Source: Mesostigma viride
Taxonomy: Eukaryota > Streptophyta > Mesostigmatophyceae > Mesostigmatales > Mesostigmataceae
Length of the DNA stretch: 64,000 bases
Assembly (NCBI GenBank): GCA_009746045.1
Contig: RPFO01000406.1
Span: 489,501-553,500, forward strand
Reading direction: 5' to 3'
Below the pieces are notes generated by a model that saw only the letters and a list, made by a program, of their open reading frames with translations, ran no database searches and was not told where the DNA came from. Of this stretch, positions 10,471 to 21,449 are shown piece by piece. Positions within the stretch are counted from its first letter, which is position 1. Each line of letters starts with the position of its first letter. A program made the translations under genes and the position numbers.

Positions 10471-12193
10471 ACTAGGTACCCTGCTCTCAACATCGCTGGT
10501 TTAAGGATCCACTTGGACGTGATGAAGTGTGGCGAGGGAACATGTTTGGAAGCCAAGGATAATGCAAGTGGATGTGCTTGGCAGGAGCAGACGTGTTTTA
10601 AAGGGTATGTTGTTGTGATTACTGTCCAGTTTAGATCGCAATGACCTGGGGGTGCTCTTTGCTGCGGCGTGCCTTCCCTTTGTGCGAATTCAGGTTGGGT
10701 GGACTGCTCTCCACATCGCTGCTCGGAAGGGCCACCTGGAGGTGGTCAAGTACCTGGTGGAGGACAAGGGCATGAGCGTGGACACCAAGGACAAAGTGAG
10801 TGCCTGTTCTTGACTGAAGGTTTTCTATGACTTGGGATCGTTTTCCTTGATTCCTGTTGTATTTCGATGCCCGCACAATCACTTGTGACGCCCAATGCTG
10901 CGGCTTGCCCTCACTTTGTACACATGCAGGATGGGTGGACTGCTCTCCACCTCAGGGATGAGCGTGGATGCCCATGACACAGCAAGCGCATCGACTTGAT
11001 TGCAGTGACCATGTTAACGGGGCGTTTTTACAAGGTCGTGTTTACTTTTGCATGCCTGCGCAGTGACTTGAGGATGCTCTTTGCTGTGGCTTTTCTGCCC
11101 TTTGCGGGAATACAGGGTGGGTGGACTGCTCTCCACCTTGCTGCTGGCGAGGGCCACCTGGAGTTGGTCAAGTGCCTGGTGGAGGACAAGGGCATGAGCG
11201 TGGACGACAAGAACAATGTAAGTGAGTGCTTTGACAGAAGCTGTTTCAAAGTTTTGGATTGTTTTCTTGATTCGTGGTATGTCTGGATGCCTCCTACACA
11301 TAGAGTCGGGATTGGTTGTCCTTTTTTGATTGCCGCGGCTTGCCTATCCTTTCTGCGAATGCAGACTGGGCTTACAGCTCTTGACATCGCTGCTCGGAAC
11401 GGCCGCCTCGAGGTGGTCAAGTACCTCGTGGAGGACAAGGGAATGGCCCTGGATGCCAAGACTGATGTAAGCGCATCGACTTGATTGCGCCGACCATGCT
11501 ATCAGGGCGTGTTACCTGGATCTTGTTTACTTAGGATGCCTGCGCAATGTCTTTGTGATGCCTGCGCAATGACTTGTGATGTCCAATGCTTCGGGTGGCC
11601 TTTCCATTGTGTAAATACAGGGTGGGTTGACTGCTCTCCACCTTGCTGCTGGGAACGGCCGCCTGGAGGTTGTCAAGTGCCTGGTGGACGGCAAGGGCAT
11701 GAGCGTGGACGCCAAGGGCGAAGTGAGTGCAAGGAATTGATTGCAGGGGTTATATTATCGGGGCGTTTTTAAAAGGTCTTGTTCACTTGAGATGCCTGCC
11801 CAATGACTTGTGGATCCCCTTTGCTTTGGCTTGCTTTCCCTTTGTGTAAATACAGAATTGGGGCACTGCTCTCCTCAGGGCTGCTTGTAACGGCCAGCTG
11901 GAGGTTGTCAAGTACCTGCTGGAGGACAAGGGCATGAGCGTGTACGATGCCAAGGACAATGTAAGTGCATGGGCCCGATTAGTGCGGTCATCTACTCTGG
12001 GCCTGTATTCATCCTGTTTATTTAGGCCGAATTCGTTGGCGTAACTTGTGTAGCCCATTGGTGTGGCTTGCCTGTCGTTTGCGCAAAATAGTATGGGCAC
12101 AATGTGCTCTATGATGCTGCTGCAAGGGGCCACCTTGAGGTGGTCAAGTACTTGTTGCAGGACAAAGGGATGAGCCGGGATACGGTCAAGAAT
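10471..12193 (+). CDS. Ankyrin module with seven open exons
   Basis: Open phase-0 exons lie at 10471-10563 (YPALN type), 10694-10795, 11116-11217, 11365-11466, 11621-11722, 11856-11960 and 12092-12193 (YGHN type). An eighth, 10930-10980, keeps only DGWTALHL and the last few codons after an internal deletion and would shift the frame. Typical repeats are VGWTALHIAARKGHLEVVKY and TGLTALDIAARNGRLEVVKY. The 11856 exon reads NWGTALLRAACNGQLEVVKY. The segment from about 11918 repeats 9508 onward with no difference seen by eye, so the 3' end of this module was copied recently. Confidence 0.7.
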
Positions 12194-12317
12194 GTAAGTG
12201 CATGTCCTTGACAGAAACAGTTTAGAATCGGGGCGTACCTCCATGCTACCTGTCTAGTTCGCATACCTGTGCAATGACTTGGGCATGCCCTTTCTTATGG
12301 CATGCCTTCCTGCTAGC

Positions 12318-12807
12318 AGATGCTTGTTCCATATTTACAATGCGAACGGGCTCAAATGGTGTGGCTCAAGCGGGCATGAAAGCCTTCCTTGAAGTGGCAT
12401 CGCTGTCTAATACGCACACCAAGTTACGCGGTGGGTCTCTGTCGATGAAATCTATGGCAGAGTGCTCGGGCCATGAACAAAATTCTGGCATTGCACAAGG
12501 GTCCCTCGTTCTGGAGGAGCTGTTGCGTCAGAATCATTTAGGGGCCATGGAGCGCCGCTGGGGATGTGGCGCGCCGCTTAGCGTTTCGCCAGCGTTGGAT
12601 CTAGGTAGTCTACCAAGGGTTCTTCGTGTGGCGGGTGCTGGGTTGAACATCCTCTTTGCAGCCTCCCCCCCCTCCATGCATGCTGCTCTCAGGGACACGC
12701 TCTTTGTTGTGAACAGGACATGTGCTCAAGCCAGCAAAGGCTTCATCACGCAAGCAACAAAGCTGGATTGGGTGGACGTGGGTTTCGCAGATAGCGTGAA
12801 TCTGTAA
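12318..12807 (+). CDS. Module tail block, second open copy
   Basis: It is the same as 9908-10382 over almost the full length and then diverges to end DWVDVGFADSVNL and TAA. The stop after an N-L pair is shared by several other copies, which supports this being the natural C terminus. The function is unknown. Identity with the 9.9-kb copy reflects duplication, so it is not independent evidence of coding constraint. Confidence 0.45.
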
Positions 12808-12881
12808 AAGAGACGTTACTTTGGCTGGCCTGCCTTTTGATGGTCCCACTGCATGTTCAGTATCCCTCTTGTGCAAAGCAG

Positions 12882-13909
12882 ACTAGGTACCCTGCTCTCA
12901 ACATCGCTGGTTTAAGGATCCACTTGGACGTGATGAATGGGGCGAGAGAACATGTTTGGAAGCCAAGGATAATGCAAGCGGATGTTCTTGGCAGGACCAG
13001 ACAATCATGTTAAAAGGGCATGTTTTTGTGATTACTGTCCAGTTCGGATGCGCAATGATTTGGGGATGCCCTTGGCTGTGGTTTGCCTCCCCTTTGTGTA
13101 AGTACAGGATGGGTGGACTGCTCTCCACATCGCTGCTCGGAGCGGCCACCTGGAAGTGGTCAAGTACCTGGTGGAAGCCAAGGGGATGAGCGTGGACGCG
13201 CAGGACAAAGTGAGTGGGGGGGCTTGCTGCAGGGGTCATATTATAAGGGCGCTTTTACAATCTTCGTTTTTTTTTTTATGCCTGCACAACAACTTGATGC
13301 CTTTTGCTCTCGCTTGCTGTGTGCAAATGCAGAGTGGGGTCACTGCTCTCCAACTCGCTGCCTCTAACAGCCGCGTGGACGTTGTCGAGTACCTGGTGGA
13401 GGCCACGGGCATGAGCGTGGATGCAGCTGAGAATGTAAGAGCATTTTCTTGACAGAAGCTGTTTCATGATCTGAAATTGTTTCCTTGATTCCTGGTATAT
13501 TTTTGTGCCTGGACAGTGACTTGGAATTGTTTTCCCTTTACCGTGGCTTGCCTTCCCATTGTGCAAATACAGGATGGGTGGACTGCTCTCCACCTTGCTG
13601 CTGGTAACGGCCACCTGGAGGTGGTCAAGTACCTGGTGGAGGACAAGGGAATGGCCCTGGACGCCGAGAACCAAGTGAGTGCATCAGCTTGATTGCAGCG
13701 ACCATGTTATCTGGGCGTCTTATCTGGGTCTTGTTTAATGTGGATGCCTGCGCACTGACTCGGGACGGCCCTTCGGTGTGGCTTGCCTTGCCTTTTTGCA
13801 AATACAGGCTGGGTTGACTGCTCTCCACATCGCTGCTGAGAAGGGTTACGTGGAGCTGGTCAAGTACCTGGTGGAGGACAAGGGCATGAGCGTGGATGCC
13901 AAGGACAAA
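12882..13909 (+). CDS. Ankyrin module, four open exons after a broken opener
   Basis: The YPALN opener 12882-12973 has lost one nucleotide and is out of frame. The following exons are open: 13108-13209 (DGWTALHIAARSGHLEVVKY), 13333-13434 (SGVTALQLAASNSRVDVVEY), 13573-13674 and 13808-13909 (AGLTALHIAAEKGYVELVKY). The donors are GTGAGT, GTAAGA, GTGAGT and GTGAGT. The opener defect means the module would need to be entered downstream or skip that exon. Confidence 0.65.
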
Positions 13910-13977
13910 GTGAGTGCATGGGCCCGATTAGTGCTGTCTAATCTGGTCGTGTCATCTTCCTGTTTATTTAGGCTGAA

Positions 13978-14075
13978 TGCTTTGGACATGTGCTCCAGCC
14001 AGCAAAGGCTTACTCACGGAAGCTACAAAGCTGGATTGGGTGGACGTGGGCTTTACAGAGAGCAAATCTGTAAAA
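13978..14075 (+). pseudogene. Module tail block, 3' fragment only
   Basis: Only the last ~95 nt of the tail (TGTGCTCCAGCCAGCAAAGG onward, to AAATCTGTAA) remain. They are fused to intron sequence ending CCTGTTTATTTAGGCTGAAT. The front of the tail and the pre-tail exon are deleted here. Confidence 0.6.
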
Positions 14076-14147
14076 GAGGCGTTACTTTGGCTGGCCTGCC
14101 CTTTAATGGTCCCACTGCATGTTCAGTATCCCTCTTGTGCAAAACAG

Positions 14148-15416
14148 ACTAGGTACCCTGCTCTCAACATCGCTGGTTTAAGGATCGACTTGGACGTTAT
14201 GAATGGGGCGAGGGAACATGTTTGGAAGCCAAGGATAATGCAAGTGGATGTTCTTGGCAGGAGCAGACGTGTTTTAAAGGGTATGTTGTTGTGATAAGTG
14301 TCCAGTTTGGATGGCAATGACCTGGGGGTGCTCTTTGCTGCGGCGTGCCTTCCCTTTGTGCGAATTCAGGTTGGGTATACTTCTCTCCACCATGCTGCTT
14401 TGAAAGGCCACTTGGAGGTGGTCAAGTACCTGGTGGAGGACAAGGGCATGAGCGTGGACGCCAAGACCAATGTGAGTGCCTGTTCTTGACTGAAGGTTTT
14501 CTATGACTTGGGATCGTTTCCTTGATTCCTGGAGTATTTCGATGCCTGCACAATGACTTGGGAATGCCCGTTGCTGTTGCTTGCCTTTTCTTTTGTGCAA
14601 ATACAGTATGGGGACACTGCTCTCCACCTTGCTGCTAGCGAGGGCCACCTGGAGCTGGTCAAGTACCTGGTGGAGGACAAGGGCATGAGCGTGGACACCA
14701 AGAACCAAGTGAGTGCCTGTTCTTGACTGAAGGTTTTCTATGACTTGGGATCGTTTCCTTGATTCCTGGTGTATTTTGATGCCTGCACAATGACTTGGGA
14801 ATGCCCGTTGCTGTTGCTTGCCTTTTCTTTTGTGCAAATACAGGATGGCATGACTGCTCTCCACCTTGCTGCTGGCGAGGGCCACCTGGAGGTGGTCAAG
14901 TACCTGGTGGAGGACAAGGGAATGGCCCTGGACGCCAAGACCAATGTGAGTGCCTGTTCTTGACTGAAGGTTTTCTATGGCTTGGGATCGTTTCCTTGAT
15001 TCCTGGTGTATTTTGATGCCTGGACAGTGACTTGGAATTGTTTTCCCTTTACCGTGGCTTGCCTTCCCTTTGTGCAAATACAGGATGGGTGGACTGCTCT
15101 CCACCTTGCTGCTGGTAACGGCCACCTGGAGGTGGTCAAGTACCTGGTGGAGGACAAGGGAATGGCCCTGGACGCCGAGAACAATGTAAGTGGATGGACC
15201 CCATTAGTGCTTCCATCTTATCTGGGCGTGTTCTCTTCCTGTCTAGTTGCTTTGGCAACGCTTTGTGATTCCCATCGGCCTTGCTTGCCTGTCGTTTATG
15301 CAAAATAGTATGGGCAACGTGTTCTACGATGCTGCTGCATGGGGCCCGCCTGGAGGTGGTCAAGTGCTTGGTGGAGGACAAGGGGATGAGCCTGTATGCG
15401 GTTAAGAAGTAAGAAT
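14148..15416 (+). CDS. Ankyrin module, four open exons with broken ends
   Basis: The opener 14148-14239 is one base short (frameshift). The open exons are 14370-14471, 14607-14708, 14844-14945 and 15084-15185. The final YGHN-type exon 15309-15416 is frameshifted near its start. Three successive introns starting at about 14472, 14709 and 14946 are nearly identical (237-bp period), which marks a very recent local amplification. Confidence 0.65.
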
Positions 15417-15536
15417 GTAAGTGCATGTTCTTGACAGATGCACTTTATTATGGGGGCGTAGTTCTGTGCTAGCTCGCATGCGTGTGCAATGAATTGGGCA
15501 TGCCCTTTCATGTGGCTTGTCTTCCTGCGAGCAGGC

Positions 15537-16139
15537 GATCATTGTGAATTTACAATGCGAATGTGTTCAAATGGTGTGGCCCAACCAAGCATGAAAGCCC
15601 TTCTGGAAGTGCCATTGCCATCTAACTGGCGAAATCATGCCAAAGGTCCTATGCTCGATTCCTTGCTGGTAGCTTCTAGGCTTTCTTACTTTCTGTGTTC
15701 CGCGGAATCTCAGATTTGGGCAGCTAGCGTTTTCACGTTTGTTGCTTTCTGACGAGAATCTAACTCGCACACTGGGTTACGCGGTGGGCTGTTCTTTATC
15801 AATTCAACGGCAGAGCGTTCGGGCAATGAACATAATTCGGGCGTTGCACTAGGGTCCCTGGTCCTGGAGGAGCTCTTGCCTCAGTATCACTTAGGGGCCA
15901 GCGCCGCTAAGCGCTTTGCAGCGTTGGATCTAACAACTTTACCAAAAGTACTTTTTGTGGCGGGGGCCGGGTTGAACATCCTCTTGGCAGCCTCCCATCC
16001 CCCCATGCATGCATGCTGATCCCAGGGAGGCGCTCCTGGTTGTGAACAGGACATGTGCTCACGCCAGCAAGGGCCACTCACGCAAGCTATGAGGCTGGAT
16101 TGGGTGGCAGTGGGTTTCTCAGATAGCAAGAATCTGTAA
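15537..16139 (+). pseudogene. Module tail block with internal insertion
   Basis: The tail begins after CTGCGAGCAG and reads SNGVAQPSMKALLEVPLPSN. It is then interrupted at about 15625-15755 by sequence absent from other copies, and resumes at CTCGCACACTGGGTTACGCG. Later parts read GSLVLEELLPQYHLGASAAK and LFVAGAGLNILLAASHPPMH. This version keeps an AAKRFAALDL reading that is shifted in most other copies, so it may be closer to the ancestral sequence there. Confidence 0.5.
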
Positions 16140-16213
16140 ACAAGGCGTTACTTTGGCTGGCCTGCCTTTTGATGGTCCCAGTTCGTGTTCAGTATCCCTT
16201 TCGTGCAAAACAG

Positions 16214-17011
16214 AGTGGTTACCCTACTCTCAAGATCTCTGCTTTAATGGAGGGCTTGGGCGTGATAAGGTAGGGCAAGGGAGCATGTTTGGAAGCCAAG
16301 GATAGTGCAAGTGGACATTGTTGACAGGAGCAGACGGGTGATCTGTGCATGAATTTGTGATCACTGTCCAGTTCGGATGCCTGCTCAATCACTTGGCCCT
16401 TTGCTGTGACTTGCCTGTCTTTTGATGAAATACAGGAGGGGCGGACTGCTCTCCACATCGCTGCTCGTATTGGCCACCTGGAGGTGGTCAAGTACCTCTT
16501 GGAGGACATGGGGATGAGCGTGGATGCGGTTAAGAGTGTAAGTGCATGTGCTTAACAGAAGCTTTTTTTAAATTTGGGATTGTTTCCTTGATTCCGGTTG
16601 TGTTTCGATGCCTGCACAATGACTTGGGACTAGTTGCCCTTTGCTGTGGCTTGGCTGTCCTTTGGGCAAATACAGAATGTGTCGACTGCTTTCGGTCACG
16701 CTGCTTGGAACGGCCACCTCAAGGTGGTCAATTACCTGGTGGAGGACAAGGGGATGGCCCTGGACGCCAGGGACAAAGTGAGTGCACGGGCCCGATAAGT
16801 GCTGTCATCCATTCTTGGCGTGTTCTCTTCCTGTTTAGTTGGGCCGAATGTGTTGGCAATAACTTGTGATGCCCATTAGTCTGGCTTGCCTGTCGTTTGT
16901 GCAAAATAGTATGGGCACAACGTGCTCTATGATGCTGCTGCATGGGGCCATCTGGAGGTTGTCAAGAACCCGGCGGAGGAAAAATGGATCAGCCTGGATG
17001 CTGTTAGGAAT
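16214..17011 (+). CDS. Short ankyrin module, decaying
   Basis: The opener 16214-16306 contains stops. The open exons are 16436-16537 (EGRTALHIAARIGHLEVVKY, then LLEDMGM) and 16676-16777 (NVSTAFGHAAWNGHLKVVNY). The YGHN-type exon 16910-17011 is open but has lost its GT donor (GAATGAAAAT) and has VKNPAEEKW in place of VKYLVEDKG, a sign of relaxed constraint. Confidence 0.55.
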
Positions 17012-17142
17012 GAAAATGCATGTTCTTGATAGGAGCAGTTTATAATCTGGGCAAATCTCCATGCTTCCTGTCTGCATTGGGTGCCTGTACCCTGACTTAG
17101 GCACGCCTTTTCTTGTGGCATGCCTAAGTGCGAGCAGACTTT

Positions 17143-17552
17143 CATCGTGAATTTACGATGTAAATGGGCTCAAAGGGTGTGACCTTACTGGGCATGAAAG
17201 CCTTTCTTGAGGCAGTATTGCCATTGAATTCTAGCGCTGCACCAGGGGTCCCTGGTCCTGGAGGAGCTGTTGCGTCAGAATCATTCAGGGGCCATGGAGC
17301 GCCGCTGGGGATGTGGCGCGCCGCTGTGGTTTGGCCATGTTGGATCTAGCACCTTTACCAAAAGTACTTTTTGTGGCGGGGGCCGGGTTGAACATCCTCT
17401 TGGCATCCTCCCACCCCCCCATGCATGCTGATCCCAGGGAGGCGCTCCTGGTTGTGAACAGGACATGCGCTCAAGCCAGCAACGGCCACTCACGCAAGCT
17501 ACAAAGCTGGATTGGGTGGACGTGGGTTTCTCAGATAGCACGAATCTGTAAA
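17143..17552 (+). pseudogene. Module tail block, internally deleted
   Basis: The tail starts after GTGCGAGCAG, has an early TGA in the MKAFLE frame, and lacks the THT-GGSL segment. It keeps the PGVPGPGGAV/VLEELLRQN region and LFVAGAGLNILLASSHPPMH. The copy ends ACGAATCTGTAA. Confidence 0.55.
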
Positions 17553-17625
17553 CAAGGCGTTACTTTGGCTGGCCTGCCTTTTGATGGCCCCACTGCATGT
17601 TCAGTATCCCTTTTGTGCAAAACAG

Positions 17626-19823
17626 AGTGGTTACCCTACTCTCAAGATCTCTGCTTTAATGGAGGGCTTGGGCGTGATAAGGTAGGGCGAGGGAGCATGT
17701 TTGGAAGCCAAGGATAGTGCAAGTGGACATTGTTGACAGGAGCAGACGGGTTAAAAAGGGCACATTTTCGTGATTACTGCCAGCTGCGCAATAACTTGGG
17801 GATTCCCTTTGCTGTGGCTTGCCTTCCCTTTGTGGAAATACAGGAGGGGCAGACTGTTCTCTACATTGCTGCTCGTAATGGTCACCTGGAGGTGGTCAAG
17901 TACCTCTTGGAGGACATGGGGATGAGCGTGGACGATGCCAAGGACAATGTAAGTGCGTGTTCTTGCCAAAGCTGTTTTAAAGTTTCGGATTGTTTCCTTG
18001 ATTCCTGGTAGAATTGGAAGTCTGGACACTGACTCAGGGTTGGTGGCCCTTTGCCGTGGCTTGCCTATCCTTCGTGCAAATACAGACTGGGTTGACTGCT
18101 GCCTTGTTGGCTGCTGCTAACGGCCACCTGGAGGTGGTCAAGTACCTGGTGGAGGACAAGGGAATGGCCCTGGACGCCATGGACAAAGTGAGTGCATGCT
18201 CTTGACAGAAGCTGTTTTATGATTTGGGATTGTTTCCTTGATTCCTGGTTTGTTTGGAGGTATGCACCGTGATTCGGGATGGGTTGCCCTTTGCTGTGGC
18301 TCGGCTGTCCTTACAGGATGGTGTGGCTGCTCTCCAGCTTGCTGCTTGTAATGGTCACCTGTAGGTGGTCAAGTACCTGGTGGAGGGCAAGGGGATGAGC
18401 GTGGACGCCGAGAACAACGTGAGTGCATGGACTTGCATGCAGGGGTCATATTACCGTGGCGCTTTGACAAGGTCTCATTTACTTTGGTCGCCTGCGCCAT
18501 GACTCTGGAATGCCCTTTGCTATGGCTTGCCTGTCCTTTGTGTAAATACAGACTGGGTGGACTGCTCTCCACTTCGCTGCTCAGAACGGCCACCTGGAGC
18601 TGGCCAAGTACCTGGTGGAGGACAAGGGGATGGCCCTGGACGCCAAGAACAACGTGAGTGCGTGGACTTTAATGCAGGGGTCATATTACCGTGGCGCTTT
18701 GACCAGCTCATTTACTTTGGATGCCTGCGCGATGACTCTGGGATGCCCTTTGCTGTGGCTTGCCTATCCTTTCTGTAAATACAGAGTGGGTGGACAGCGC
18801 TCCACATTGCTGCTCGGAGCGGCCACCTGGAGGTGGTCAAGTTCCTGGTGGAGCACAAGGGAATGGCCTTGGACGCCAAGACCAATGTAAGCGCACTTGA
18901 TTGCAGCGGCCTTGTGCTTTTGGCGTGTTAACTGGGCCTTGTTCACTTTGGATGCCTGCGCAATGACTTGGAGATTGGTTGCCCTTTGCTGTGGCTTGGC
19001 TGTCCTTTGTGCGAGTACAGGATGGGCTCACTGCTCTCCCCCTCGCTGCTGGCGAGGGCCACCTGGAGGTGAGTACCTGGAGGAGGCCAAGGGCATGAGG
19101 GCGGATGCAGCTGAGAATGTAAGTGCATGCTCTTCACAGAAGCTGTTTCATGATTTGGGATGGTTTCGTTGATCCCTGGTATGTTCGGATATAGGCACCA
19201 TGATTCGGGATGGGTGGCCCTTTGCTGTGGCTTGGTTGTCCTTTGTGCAATGCAGAAGGGGTGGACTGCTCTCCACCTGGCTGCTGGCGAGGGCCACCTG
19301 GAGGTGGTCAAGTACCTGGTGGAGGCCAAGGGGATGAGCGCGGACGTCAAGTACAAAGTGAGTGCACGGACTTGCCTGCAGCAGGGGTCATAGAATCGGG
19401 GCTTATTTAAAGGTCTTGTTTACGGCGGATGCCTGCGAGTGACTTGGGGATGCCTTTTGCTGTGGCTTGCCTATCCTTTGTGCAAATACAGGATGGGTGG
19501 ACTGCTCTCCACCTTGCTGCTGAAAAGGGCCACCTGGAGGTGGTCAAGTACCTGGTGGAGGACAAGGGGATGGCCCTGGACGCCAAGAAGAATGTAAGCG
19601 CACTTGGTTGCAGTGACCATGTTATCAGGGCGTGTTAACTGGGTCTTGTCTACTGTGGAGGCCTGCACAATCACTTGTGAAGCCCAAGGCTGTGGCTTGC
19701 CTATCCTTTGTGCAAATACAGGATGGGGTCACTGCTCTCCACCTTGCTGCTGGTGGGGGCTTCCTGGAGCTGGTCAAGTTCCTGGTGGAGGACAAGGGGA
19801 TGGCCCTGGAAGCCAAGAACAAT
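17626..19823 (+). CDS. Ankyrin module, seven open and three broken exons
   Basis: The opener 17626-17718 has stops. The open phase-0 exons are 17844-17948 (35 codons, VDDAKDN), 18086-18187, 18552-18653, 18785-18886, 19256-19357, 19492-19593 and 19722-19823. Exon 18317-18418 has GAG changed to TAG at repeat position 16. Exon 19021-19118 has lost four bases in the VVKY codons. Because all exons are multiples of three, skipping either broken exon would restore a continuous ankyrin frame. The repeats read, for example, KGWTALHLAAGEGHLEVVKY. Confidence 0.65.
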
Positions 19824-19907
19824 GTAAGTCCATGGGCCCTATTAGTGCTATCATCACATCTGGGCTTGTTCCATTCCTGTTTGGTTAGGCTGAATGGGCT
19901 TAAAAGT

Positions 19908-20146
19908 GTGTGATCCAAGCGGGTATTACAGCGTTGGATCTAGCGACTTTTCCAAAGCTTCTTCGCGGGGCAGGTGCCGGGTTGAACATCCTCTTTGCAA
20001 CCTCCCGCCCCCCCATGCATGTTGCTCCCAGCGACACGCTCTTGGTTCTGAACAGGACATGTGCTTTTGGAAGCAAGGGCCCCCTCACGCAAGCTACAAA
20101 CCTGGATTGGGTTGTAGTGGGTTTTTCGGATAGCACGTTTTTGTAA
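19908..20146 (+). pseudogene. Module tail block with central deletion
   Basis: The tail start (IQAGIT) is joined directly to ALDLATFPKLLRGAGAGLNI, deleting about 200 bp. It ends in TAA after DSTFL, the position of the N-L stop in other copies. The frame from about 19910 to 20146 is open. Confidence 0.5.
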
Positions 20147-20220
20147 TAAGGGCGTCACTTTGGCTGGCCTGCCTTTTGATGGCCCCACTGCATGTTGGGT
20201 ATCCCTTTTGTGCAAAGCAG

Positions 20221-21449
20221 AATGGGTATCCTGCTCTCAACATGGCTGGTTTGAGGATCCACTTGGACGTGATAAGCTAGGGCGAGGGAGCATGTTTGGG
20301 AGCCAAGGATAATGCAAGTGGACATCCTTGACAGGAGCAGACCTGTTTTAAAGGGCATGTTTTTGTGATTACTGTGGACTGCGCAATGACTTGGGGATTC
20401 CCTTGGCCGTGGCTTGCCTATCCTTTCTGTAAATACAGAGTGGGTGGACAGCGCTCCACCTTGCTGCTCGGAACGGCCACCTGGATCTGGTCAAGTACCT
20501 GGTGGAGCACAAGGGAATGGCCCTGGACGCCAAGACCAATGTAAGCACATCGCCTTGATTGCAGCGACCATGTTACTGTGGCGTCTTATTCACTTTGGGT
20601 GCCTGCGCAATGACTTGGGGATCGCCTGCCCTTTGCTGTGGCTTGCCATCCCTTTGTGCAAGTACAGAATGGGTGGACTGCTGTCCACATCGCTGCTCGG
20701 AACGGCCACCTGGAGGTGATCAAGTACCTGGTGGAGGCCAAGGGCATGAGCGTGGATGCAGCTGGGAATGTAAGTGCATGTCCTTGACAGAAGCTGTTTT
20801 ATGATTTGGGATTGTTTCCTTGATTCCTGGTTTGTTTGGAGGTATGCACCGTGATTCGGGATGGGTTGCCCTTTGCTGTGGCTCGGCTGTCCTTTGTGCA
20901 AGTACAGGATTGCTGCTCTCCACCTTGCTGCTTGTAATGGCCACCTCTAGGTTGTCAAGTACCTGGTGGAGGGCAAGGGGATGAGCGTGGACGCCAAGGA
21001 CGAAGTGAGTGCGCAGACCTGCTTGCAGGAGTCCTATAATCGGGGCGTTTTTAAGGTCTCGTTTGTTTTGGATGCCTGCGCAATGACTCAGGATTGGTTG
21101 CACTTTGCTGTGGCTTGGCTGTCGTTTGTGCAAGCAGACTGGGCTCACTGCTCTCCGCCTCGCTGCTGGCGAGGGCCACCTGGAGGGGATCAAGTACCTG
21201 GTGGAGGCCAAGGGCATGAGGGTAGACGCCAAGGACAAAGTGAGTTCATGGACTTGCTTGCAGGGGTCATGGAATCGGTGCTTTTTTTAAAGGTCTTGTT
21301 TTACTGTAGATGCCTGCGCAATGACGTGGGGCTGCCCTTTGCTGCGGCTTTCCTCCCCTTTTGTAAGTATAGAATGGGGTGACAGATCTCCACATCACTG
21401 CTCGGAACGGCCGCATGGAGGTGGTCAAGTACTTGGTGGAGGACAAGGA
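20221..21449 (+). CDS. Last array module, cut off at 21.45 kb
   Basis: The opener 20221-20313 carries a TAG. The open exons are 20439-20540 (SGWTALHLAARNGHLDLVKY), 20668-20769 (NGWTAVHIAARNGHLEVIKY) and 21138-21239. Exon 20908-21004 has a 5-nt deletion and a TAG. Exon 21373-21449 (NGVTDLHITARNGRMEVVKY) runs into unrelated unit sequence right after GGACAAG, so the array is truncated here. Confidence 0.65.

Noticed and set aside
14274-15125. 283-codon minus-strand frame with a repeated pattern
   Set aside because: It is antisense to four ankyrin exon-intron units, and its repeats mirror the tandem units. No independent support.
20720-21238. 172-codon minus-strand frame
   Set aside because: Antisense shadow of ankyrin exons 20668-21239.
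5097-21449. Regular ~235-bp repeat as a CRISPR array or satellite
   Set aside because: The repeat is an exon-intron unit with codon structure and splice sites; spacing and repeat length do not fit a CRISPR, and the eukaryotic splice signals exclude it.
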